This document shows positions 1 to 5,953 of a stretch of DNA of 7,365 nucleotides, in pieces. Numbering within the stretch: position 1 is the first letter of the stretch; each line of letters begins with the position of its first letter. The notes beneath the pieces are model-generated. The model did no database searches. It was not told the origin of the DNA and was given only the letters and a program-made list of their open reading frames with translations. The position numbers and the translations under genes were made by a program. The stretch comes from Actinomycetota bacterium (lineage in GTDB: Bacteria > Actinomycetota > Acidimicrobiia > Acidimicrobiales > CADCSY01), in assembly GCA_016178435.1 (NCBI GenBank), contig JACOTK010000199.1:1-7365 (forward strand), written 5' to 3'.

Positions 1-186
1 AATCAGTCGGACATTCCTCGCCCGTTGCCTCTCGGTGAACGCTTGGTTTCCGTCCTCCCGAACCCGCGAGACCCGTACCGTGAAGCCTGTGAAACCTTCC
101 CGAAACAAGACCCGTCGGGAGATGAAGGAAAAGGACATGTACCGGAAACACCGTGGTCATCGGAGCACGGCATGCTGGAACGGTGA
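1..186 (+). CDS. Possible C-terminal end of an unidentified gene (5' end outside the window)
   Basis: Frame 1 is open from the first base to a TGA at 184-186 (61 codons), and the TGA forms a GTGA overlap with the GTG at 183 of the next gene. The encoded peptide is hydrophilic, rich in Pro, Asp, Glu, Arg and Gly, has no membrane segment, and ends in GMLER; I do not recognise a domain. Against it: GC at third codon positions is only about 57 percent by my count, much lower than in the neighbouring genes, and an open run of this length is not rare by chance at this base composition. By known synteny (narK3 next to the nnaR homologue in Mycobacterium, narK near nnaR in Streptomyces) it could be the cytoplasmic tail of a NarK-type nitrate/nitrite transporter, but nothing in the sequence itself shows that. 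The alternative is that this stretch is intergenic and regulatory. Confidence 0.33.
   Translation, partial: NQSDIPRPLPLGERLVSVLPNPRDPYREACETFPKQDPSGDEGKGHVPETPWSSEHGMLER
80..106 (+). promoter_or_regulatory. GlnR-like direct repeat upstream of nnaR
   Basis: Three 5-base elements lie 11 bases apart: GTGAA (80-84), GAAAC (91-95) and GAAAC (102-106). The last two give the AC-n9-AC core described for actinobacterial GlnR sites (gTnAC-n6-GaAAC), and the first matches the a-site at four positions. An 11-base direct repeat also suits any OmpR-family winged helix, so it could instead be a site for the downstream regulator itself. GlnR control of nitrate and nitrite assimilation genes is known in Streptomyces and Mycobacterium. 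No convincing -35/-10 pair could be placed after it, and the site would lie inside the coding end of the upstream gene if that reading frame is real. Weak but specific match. Confidence 0.3.
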
Positions 187-1328
187 CCACGCTGCAACCA
201 CTCGAAGGCTTCTCGATCGGCATCACCGCCGATCGGCGTTGGGAGGAACAGGCCGAGCTGCTGCGCCGGCGGGGAGCCGCCGTTCTGCACGGACCGAGCA
301 TCGCGACGCAATATCTCGACTGTGACGACACACTTCGGGCGGCCACCAGCGAACTCATCCAGGCGCCACCCGACTACGTGGTGGCCACGACGGGAATAGG
401 CATGCGCGCCTGGTTGGAGACCGCACAGACGTGGGGCCTCGACACCGAGCTTCTCGCCGCGCTTCGCGGCGCCAGGATCGTGGCGCGAGGGCCCAAGGCT
501 GCCGGCGTGATCCAGTCGTTCGAGCTCGAGGTGTGGAGCAGGGCCCAAACAGAACGGCTCGACGAGGTGCTGGCGATCCTCCTCGACGAGCCGCTCGAGG
601 GCAGGCGGGTGGCTTTGCAGCAGTACGGCGAGTATGCCCCGACCCTGACGAGCGCGATCGCCGACACGGGCGCCGACGTCGTGGAGGTGCCGATCTACCG
701 CTGGAAGGTGCCGCACGACCATGCCCCTGCGCTCAAGCTCATCGAGGCGACCTGTGATCGACGTCTCGACGCGGTGACCTTCACGAGCGCACCGGCCATC
801 CAGAACCTGTTCCTGATCGCCGAGGAAAATGATCTTGCCGACGACCTTCGCCAAGCGCTGAACAGCCAGGTCGCCGCCGCATGCGTCGGCCCGGTCTGTG
901 CCCAGCGCGCCCGTCAGGAGGGCATCGAGCATCCAATTCAGCCCGCGGTGGGCCGCATGGGGCTGTTGATCCGGGCCCTGAGCGACCACCTGCAACATTC
1001 GCAACGGCAGTTCACCCTGGGTGGCATCAACATCGTGACGCAGGGGTCGGTGGTCCTCATCGACGGACAGGCCATCGAGCTCGCGCCCCGTGAACACGGG
1101 GTCTTCAAGCTGCTGGCCGAACGGCCGGGAGTCGTCATCTCGCGCCCCAAGCTTCTGGAACAGGTCTGGGGTTCCCCCGACATCGACCCGCACATTCTCG
1201 AAGTCACGATCGGACGGCTGCGTCGACGACTGGGCCCCCTCGGACACGCCCTGCGAGCCATCTCCGGCCGTGGATATCGTCTCGATCCCGACGCGCTGGT
1301 AGGGGCGGACGCCACCGGGACGGCCTAA
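183..1328 (+). CDS. nnaR: NnaR-like regulator: uroporphyrinogen-III synthase (HemD) fold fused to an OmpR/PhoB-type winged helix
   Basis: The protein has 381 residues from GTG 183. Residues about 7-270 form the two-lobed HemD fold: it opens with PLEGFSIGITADRR, and carries VTFTSAPA (198-205) and the VGPV segment (235-238). Residues about 285-368 form a winged helix: ELAPREHGVFKLLAERPG, a recognition helix around 336-351 (DPHILEVTIGRLRRRLG) and the wing ISGRGYRL. This architecture matches Streptomyces NnaR (SCO2958) and Mycobacterium Rv0260c, which regulate nitrate/nitrite assimilation alongside GlnR. There is no receiver domain, so the HemD lobe probably senses a ligand rather than supplying haem synthesis; that is inference. 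GTG 183 is preferred because it gives a GTGA overlap with the upstream frame and starts just before the HemD domain, although its ribosome site is poor (GGA only 3 bases away). GTG 153 is the alternative, adding 10 residues. A GAAGGA at 124-129 is well placed for ATG 137, but that frame is not coding. bioA follows 32 bases later. Confidence 0.88.
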   Translation: MTTLQPLEGFSIGITADRRWEEQAELLRRRGAAVLHGPSIATQYLDCDDTLRAATSELIQAPPDYVVATTGIGMRAWLETAQTWGLDTELLAALRGARIVARGPKAAGVIQSFELEVWSRAQTERLDEVLAILLDEPLEGRRVALQQYGEYAPTLTSAIADTGADVVEVPIYRWKVPHDHAPALKLIEATCDRRLDAVTFTSAPAIQNLFLIAEENDLADDLRQALNSQVAAACVGPVCAQRARQEGIEHPIQPAVGRMGLLIRALSDHLQHSQRQFTLGGINIVTQGSVVLIDGQAIELAPREHGVFKLLAERPGVVISRPKLLEQVWGSPDIDPHILEVTIGRLRRRLGPLGHALRAISGRGYRLDPDALVGADATGTA

Positions 1329-1360
1329 TCTGGGGCCATCGTCTCGCGGCAGCAACTCCG

Positions 1361-2653
1361 ATGAACCCCCCGACCTCCTGGGTCCGCCGAGATGCGGCGG
1401 TGGTCTGGCACGGATTCACCCAGATGTCGAGCTATGAGACCAACTTCCCGGTCATCGTCGAGCGAGGGGAAGGTCATGAGCTCATCGATGTCGACGGCAA
1501 CCGCTACCTCGACGCCATCTCGTCCCTGTGGGTCAACACCATGGGCCATCGGGTACCCGAGCTCGACGCCGCACTCCGTGAGCAGCTCGACCGTGTCGCG
1601 CACACCACCATGCTCGGCAACGGCAACAGGGTGGTCATCGAGCTTGCCGAGGCGCTTGCCGTCGTCGTGCCGGTCGATCAGCCGCACTTCCTCTTTGCCG
1701 CGGATGGCGCAGCAGCCGTCGAGCAGGCGCTGAAGATCGCCTTTCAACACTGGGTCAACCTCGGCGTGAAAGGGCGCCGACAGTACCTTGCGCTGGGCAA
1801 CGCCTATCACGGTGACACGGTCGGGTCGCTCGCACTCGGGGCAGGGGGCTTCGGGACCGATCTGTTCGATGCGCTGCGCTTTCCCGTACTGCGAACTCCC
1901 GGCTACGACGACCCGGGGTGGCTCGAGACGGCCATCCGTAGCATCGAATCGCACGCACACGAGCTCGCCGCGGTCGTCATCGAGCCGCTGGTGCAGGGCG
2001 CGGCGGGCATGCTGACAGCCCTTCCCGACGACCTGCGAACCCTCGGCAGGGCGTGTCGAGACCTCGGGGTGCTCCTCATCTGCGATGAGGTTGCCACCGG
2101 GTTCGGCCGCACCGGGTCGCTGTTCGCGTCCGAGCAGTGCGGGCTGCGGCCGGATCTGCTCTGCCTGGGCAAGGGCATCACCGCCGGCTATCTGCCGATG
2201 TCCGCCACGGTGGCAGCCGGGCACGTCTTCGCCTCGTTCCTCGGCCCGGATCTCAGTGAGAAGACCTTCTACCACGGTCACTCCTACGGTGGGAACGCTC
2301 TCGCAGCGGCCGTCGCGCTCCGTCACCTTGCCCTGTTCGAGGAAAAGGGCGTTCTCGACAACGTCGCGCTCCGCAGTGCGCAACTCCGATCCGAGTTGTC
2401 GGGACGCGTGCAAACGTTGTCCGGCGTATCGGCCATCCGACAGTGCGGCCTGATGGCCGGCGTCCAGCTCGCTCCGCCGACCGGCGCGACGTGGGGACGC
2501 TCGGTCTGCGCAGCTGCGGTGCGACGCGGCGTGCTGCTTCGCCCTCTTGGTGAGGTGGTGACCATCGTTCCTCCGCTCACCGTCACCTCCGAGGAGGTCG
2601 ACCGTATCGTCGCGGTGCTCGTAGCGTCGATCGACGAGGTCCGCGCCGGGTGA
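1361..2653 (+). CDS. bioA: 7,8-diaminononanoate synthase (DAPA aminotransferase), lysine-type subclass likely
   Basis: This is a class III PLP aminotransferase of 430 residues, a normal length. It converts KAPA to DAPA in the cytoplasm, the step before BioD. Visible residues: WHGFTQM at 16-22, the cofactor phosphate region around 115-117, YHGDT (149-153), IEPLVQGAAGM (207-217), the DEVATGFGRTG block with Asp242 for the pyridine nitrogen, the Schiff-base Lys271 in LGKGITAGYLP, HGHSYGGN (305-312), and Arg394 in LRPLGEVV, equivalent to Arg391 of the E. coli enzyme. Several diagnostic positions follow the B. subtilis lysine-using enzyme as I recall it (Phe19 where E. coli has Tyr17, SLWVN, GYLP, HGHSY), so the amino donor may be lysine rather than SAM. 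The start at ATG 1361 puts 15 residues before the Trp-His motif, as expected for the family, but no clear Shine-Dalgarno sequence precedes it. The 32-base gap after nnaR has only a weak TAATCT and no -35, so co-transcription with nnaR is likely. Confidence 0.95.
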   Translation: MNPPTSWVRRDAAVVWHGFTQMSSYETNFPVIVERGEGHELIDVDGNRYLDAISSLWVNTMGHRVPELDAALREQLDRVAHTTMLGNGNRVVIELAEALAVVVPVDQPHFLFAADGAAAVEQALKIAFQHWVNLGVKGRRQYLALGNAYHGDTVGSLALGAGGFGTDLFDALRFPVLRTPGYDDPGWLETAIRSIESHAHELAAVVIEPLVQGAAGMLTALPDDLRTLGRACRDLGVLLICDEVATGFGRTGSLFASEQCGLRPDLLCLGKGITAGYLPMSATVAAGHVFASFLGPDLSEKTFYHGHSYGGNALAAAVALRHLALFEEKGVLDNVALRSAQLRSELSGRVQTLSGVSAIRQCGLMAGVQLAPPTGATWGRSVCAAAVRRGVLLRPLGEVVTIVPPLTVTSEEVDRIVAVLVASIDEVRAG

Positions 2654-3825
2654 ATCGACCGAGCCGGTCGGACTGGACCGCATGGGTCGGCGAACAGTGC
2701 TCGTCGATTGCCAACGAAGGTCGGTGGCGTTCCACGAAGGTCTTCGACGCGCTGGGACCGAGCGGCGTGTTGCTCGACAACCACGACAGGGCCAGATCGG
2801 TCGTTTCCTTCGCCTCGAACGACTACCTGGGACTGAGCCATCACCCGGTGGTGATCGGAGCGGCCCACGCAGCTCTCGACCGCTGGGGAACAGGGGCCGG
2901 AGCCTCACGGCTCGTCGTCGGGACCCGTCCGATCCACCGGGAGCTGGAATCAGCGCTCGCGGCATGGAAACGATGCGAGGCTGCGGTCCTCTTCCCCACG
3001 GGTTACGCGGCCAACCTGGGTGTGCTGACGACCTTCGGTGGGCCCGGAGTGCGCATCTTCTCGGATGAGCTCAATCATGCGTCGATCATCGACGGCTGTC
3101 GCCTGTCCGGCGCCGACGTCAGGATCTACCGACATCGTGACCTGGAGCACCTCGAGGCTCTGCTCGTGGCCGGCCGACGGGAAGGGAGCGCACGGACGAT
3201 CGTGATCTCCGACTCGGTCTTCTCGATGGACGGCGACATCGCGCCAATCGGTGACCTGGTTGACTGCTCGGCACGTCACGGATCGCTGTTGATCGTGGAT
3301 GAGGCTCACGGTGTTCTCGAACCAACCCCGACGGCGGAAGAGCGAAACGACGTGCCCTTGCTCCGCATGGGCACGTTGTCCAAGACCCTCGGCTCCCTCG
3401 GGGGTTTCATCGCGGGACCCCAGTCGTGGATCGACCTCCTTGTGAACCGGGCCAGATCGTTCATCTTCACCACCGCCTCGACCCCGGCCGACACCGCTGC
3501 TGCGCTCGCAGCGCTCGGCATCGTCACCTCGGCAGAAGGCGACAGGCTGCGAGAACGTCTGCGACACCATGTCCGGCGCGTCAGGCCGCGACACCCCTCC
3601 CCGATCATTCCCGTCATCCTCGGTTCCGAGCATGACGCCCTCGCTGCCTCGGATCGTCTGCTCGATGCCGGATTGTGGGTGCCTGCAATCCGGCCCCCAA
3701 CCGTCCCGACGGGGGCATCGCGCCTGCGCATCGCGCTGAGTGCCTCGCATCGGGATCACGAGATCGACGCCCTCATTGCCGCGCTTGCGACGCTGGACGA
3801 CGAGGAGCGCCGGCATGACCGCTGA
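2650..3825 (+). CDS. bioF: 8-amino-7-oxononanoate (KAPA) synthase
   Basis: This is an alpha-oxoamine synthase of 391 residues (PLP fold type I) that condenses pimeloyl thioester with L-alanine, releasing CO2, to give KAPA, the substrate of BioA. Seen: FASNDYLGL (54-62), GTGAGASRLVVGT (80-92), FPTGYAAN (115-122), DELNHASIIDG with His143 stacking on PLP, SDSVFSMDGD (187-196), DEAHG (217-221) and the PLP lysine Lys245 in GTLSKTLGSLGG. The C-terminal domain has RPPTVPTGASRLRIALSA (348-365), typical of BioF. The loop after DEAHG is short and lacks the usual Gly-rich GVxGxxGRG segment. The GTG start at 2650 overlaps the bioA stop as GTGA, with a GAGG at 2636-2639 ten bases upstream, so translation is probably coupled to bioA. 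The end overlaps bioD by 11 bases. A different alpha-oxoamine synthase is possible in principle, but position between bioA and bioD makes BioF nearly certain. Confidence 0.94.
   Translation: MNRPSRSDWTAWVGEQCSSIANEGRWRSTKVFDALGPSGVLLDNHDRARSVVSFASNDYLGLSHHPVVIGAAHAALDRWGTGAGASRLVVGTRPIHRELESALAAWKRCEAAVLFPTGYAANLGVLTTFGGPGVRIFSDELNHASIIDGCRLSGADVRIYRHRDLEHLEALLVAGRREGSARTIVISDSVFSMDGDIAPIGDLVDCSARHGSLLIVDEAHGVLEPTPTAEERNDVPLLRMGTLSKTLGSLGGFIAGPQSWIDLLVNRARSFIFTTASTPADTAAALAALGIVTSAEGDRLRERLRHHVRRVRPRHPSPIIPVILGSEHDALAASDRLLDAGLWVPAIRPPTVPTGASRLRIALSASHRDHEIDALIAALATLDDEERRHDR
3802..3807 (+). promoter_or_regulatory. Ribosome binding site fixing the bioD start
   Basis: GAGGAG lies 7 bases before ATG 3815, inside the last codons of bioF. 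It is the best Shine-Dalgarno match in the operon and decides for ATG 3815 over the in-frame upstream ATG at 3740, which would add 25 Arg/Ser-rich residues that look like a shadow of bioF. Confidence 0.65.
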
Positions 3826-4462
3826 CGACGTCCGACGACCCGATCTGTTGGTGCTGGTCTGCGGAACCGGAACCGAGGTGGGCAAGACGTGGGTGGCCGC
3901 GGAGACCATGCGCCTCCTGCGCGCCAGGGGGACAAAGGTATCCGCACGCAAGTTGGCCCAATCGTTCGCACCCGGCGAAGCACCCACCGACGCAGAGGCA
4001 CTCGGCGAGGCCGGAGGCGAGGCGCCTGAGACCGTGTGCCCGCCCCACCGGTGGTATGAGACCCCCATGGCGCCCCCGATGGCGGCCGACCTCCTGGGGC
4101 GCCCGACCTTCACCGTCAGCGAGCTCGTCCGGGAACTGATCTGGCCGGGACAGGTCGCCGTCGGCCTGGTCGAGACCGCGGGCGGGGTGTGCTCGCCCCA
4201 GGCCGATGACGGCGATGCCACCGATGTCGCCCGGGCGCTCCAACCCGACCTGGTGGTCCTGGTGGCCGACGCCGGCCTGGGAACCATCAATGCGGTGCGA
4301 CTGGCACTCTCGGCTCTCGGATCCCGGCGCTGCGTCGTGCTGTTGAATCGCTACAACCCCTCGAATGAGCTGCATGCACGCAACCGACGGTGGCTCGTGA
4401 CGCGGGACGGCGTCGACGTGGTGTGCTCAGCGACCGAGTTGGTGGAGCGACTCCAACTCTGA
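3815..4462 (+). CDS. bioD: ATP-dependent dethiobiotin synthetase
   Basis: The protein has 215 residues, close to the family's usual 220-230. It carboxylates DAPA and closes the ureido ring using ATP and Mg2+. The P-loop is GTGTEVGKT (17-25), with Lys24 and Thr25. RKLAQS (45-50) supplies Lys46 and Ser50, matching E. coli Lys37 and Ser41 with the same spacing. Asp59 (PTDAEAL) and Glu120 (LVETAGGV) are the likely metal ligands. MAPPMAAD (85-92) matches the usual LAPPVAA substrate motif, and Asn178 (LLNRY) is in the position of the adenine-binding Asn. Two departures from the common sequence are visible: KP is KL after the lysine, and EGAGG is ETAGG. ATG 3815 is chosen for its strong ribosome site; it overlaps bioF by 11 bases. 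The gene's end overlaps the convergent cyclase gene by 36 bases. It is the last gene of the operon; bioB does not follow. Confidence 0.92.
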   Translation: MTADDVRRPDLLVLVCGTGTEVGKTWVAAETMRLLRARGTKVSARKLAQSFAPGEAPTDAEALGEAGGEAPETVCPPHRWYETPMAPPMAADLLGRPTFTVSELVRELIWPGQVAVGLVETAGGVCSPQADDGDATDVARALQPDLVVLVADAGLGTINAVRLALSALGSRRCVVLLNRYNPSNELHARNRRWLVTRDGVDVVCSATELVERLQL

Positions 4463-5953
4463 GACGCGCCGCTGGCCGAAGCCCAGCGTTGGGAGCATGT
4501 CGCCCGGCATGAGCACCACGCTCTGGTCCCGACCACGGCTCTTGGCTTCGTAGAGCGCTCCGTCGGCACGGAGGAACGTGGTGTGGGCGCTCACGCCCGA
4601 ATCGTGAACAGCGATGCCGACGCTCAGCGACGTCACGGGTCTCCGTGCACGCCAACCGTCGACCAGGCGTTGGCCGATGTCGCCTGCCTTTTCGCCCGCT
4701 CCCCACAGCAGCAGGAGAAACTCGTCACCGCCGTAGCGGGCGACGGCGTCGGCATCACGCAGGGCCCTGGACAGATACCCGGCAAGCTCCTGGAGCAACT
4801 CGTCGCCCCGCTCATGACCGAACGTATCGTTCACCTGCTTGAAGTGGTCGAGGTCCAGCACGACGATCGCGTCGTTGGAGACGATCCGGCTCAGCAGTCC
4901 CATCGCATGACGGCGGTTACCCACCCCCGTGAGCTCATCACGCATCGACTGGTCGACAAGGGACAGTCTTGCCTGGACACGTTCGAGGGCCAGCCCTCCC
5001 TGGGTCGCGATCCCTCGAGCAGTTGCCGACACCGAATGCCCCAACGCCTCCGGCTCCTCCCTCAAGGCGATGGCGACGGCGCCGAACGACTCACCGGAAC
5101 CTCGAATGGGCACCCACAGCACACTCTTCACCTCGTCAACGTCGGCCCACCAGGGGACTTCCCCGGCCGTGGAGACGACCGATCCGTCGACGCGCAGGCG
5201 CTCCCAGATGGCGGCAGGCAATTGCCAGTTGCCGTCGTCGGCGGCGTCGAGCACACCCCAGTCGTACCGGGCCGTCTCCTCGAGCTCCACGTCGACGAGC
5301 ACGACCCTCGACCCCACACCGTGTACCAGCTCCCCGGCATACCAGGCCACATAAGAGCCAACCCCCTTGAGGCTGACCTGCGAAGCCAGGTCCTCGGCGG
5401 CATCGACGATCATGCCGATCGTCTCGAGCCGACCATGTTCGATCTCCTCCGATCGGACCAACATGCCGAAGGTGAGCGACAACCCCTCGCCCACAAACAC
5501 CCCAACCCCAAGGGTCGTGATGGCGATCATCATCCGATTCGCATCGAAGACCCCGCCGTAGAGCTCGACGGCCGCGATCATCGAACCGACCATCAAAGGG
5601 GTGAACAGCAGCGATGTGTATCTGGGGTAGCTCACGCCGATCCAGACGTAGACGACGACGTAGAAGGAAAACCCCACGACCGGATCAAGCTTGATGATTC
5701 CCGGGCTGAAGGCCAGGAGCAGGAGTGCGTAGATGGCCAAACCCAGGCTCGCCGACGTGTGCCAACGATCCCAAGGAGCGAACACGCCGAAGAGGCCGGC
5801 AGCGAGCGTCGATGCAAGAACCAGCGCCAGGCGCGAGGTATCCAGGTCAAGCTCGAGGGGTCCGACCAGGATGACCAGGATCATCAGCGTCGTCGACAGG
5901 TACAGGAACCCGGCCAATCGGCCCGCGAACTTCTTCGTGATGGTCCGGCTCAT
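4427..5953 (-). CDS. Membrane diguanylate cyclase: six helices, GAF-like domain, GGDEF domain
   Basis: The protein has 508 residues. It likely makes c-di-GMP from two GTP at the cytoplasmic face of the membrane. About six hydrophobic segments (roughly 11-33, 41-60, 68-85, 92-109, 113-131, 141-165) form the sensor module, with FAPWDRW (58-64) between the second and third. A helical linker (about 167-192) leads to a GAF-like domain (about 195-327, with SVLWVPIRGSGESFGAVAIA). The GGDEF domain starts at DELTGVGNRR (339-348); LDLDHFKQVND has the metal ligand Asp367 and base-contacting Asn375/Asp376. The signature is a full GGDEF (408-412), and RDAD (399-402) five residues earlier is an intact product-inhibition site. 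So it should be an active, feedback-inhibited cyclase. ATG 5953 overlaps the stop of the upstream paralogue as ATGA, which suggests coupled translation; its own ribosome site is weak. The signal sensed cannot be told from the sequence. Confidence 0.92.
   Translation of the reverse strand: MSRTITKKFAGRLAGFLYLSTTLMILVILVGPLELDLDTSRLALVLASTLAAGLFGVFAPWDRWHTSASLGLAIYALLLLAFSPGIIKLDPVVGFSFYVVVYVWIGVSYPRYTSLLFTPLMVGSMIAAVELYGGVFDANRMMIAITTLGVGVFVGEGLSLTFGMLVRSEEIEHGRLETIGMIVDAAEDLASQVSLKGVGSYVAWYAGELVHGVGSRVVLVDVELEETARYDWGVLDAADDGNWQLPAAIWERLRVDGSVVSTAGEVPWWADVDEVKSVLWVPIRGSGESFGAVAIALREEPEALGHSVSATARGIATQGGLALERVQARLSLVDQSMRDELTGVGNRRHAMGLLSRIVSNDAIVVLDLDHFKQVNDTFGHERGDELLQELAGYLSRALRDADAVARYGGDEFLLLLWGAGEKAGDIGQRLVDGWRARRPVTSLSVGIAVHDSGVSAHTTFLRADGALYEAKSRGRDQSVVLMPGDMLPTLGFGQRRVSELESLHQLGR
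4436..4459. repeat. Inverted repeat in the bioD / cyclase tail-to-tail overlap (possible bidirectional hairpin)
   Basis: The left arm GAGTTGGTGGAG pairs with the right arm CTCCAACTC around a CGA loop: nine base pairs with a 3-base bulge. It ends one base before the bioD stop codon (4460-4462) and lies seven codon-lengths inside the end of the minus-strand cyclase (stop 4427-4429). No T-run follows on either strand, so it is not a standard intrinsic terminator. It is nonetheless the only hairpin I see between the two converging units. It may simply be coding sequence. Confidence 0.38.

Noticed and set aside
98..120. TCCCGA / TCGGGA inverted repeat with an 11-base loop before nnaR
   Set aside because: Six base pairs with this loop is weak in GC-rich DNA. 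It overlaps the GAAAC repeat and has no T-run, so it is not called as a terminator or operator.
137..325. ATG 137 with a well-spaced GAAGGA at 124-129 as a separate start or small leader gene
   Set aside because: The frame gives an Arg/His-rich peptide that runs in a shadow frame through the HemD domain. The ribosome site is probably coincidence; a short coupling peptide cannot be fully excluded.
1326..1331. TAATCT as a -10 element for a separate bioA promoter
   Set aside because: It overlaps the nnaR stop codon, there is no recognisable -35 about 17 bases upstream, and a single TAnnnT hexamer is expected by chance.
1325..2965. 546-codon minus-strand open frame across bioA and into bioF, and a 450-codon one across nnaR (3-1355)
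   Set aside because: They are low-complexity, Arg/Gly/Asp-rich antisense shadows of well-supported genes, they cross gene boundaries, and no family is recognised.
3740..3814. In-frame upstream ATG giving a 25-residue longer BioD
   Set aside because: The added residues are Arg/Ser-rich and lie inside bioF. ATG 3815 has a strong GAGGAG site and starts shortly before the P-loop strand, as the family does.
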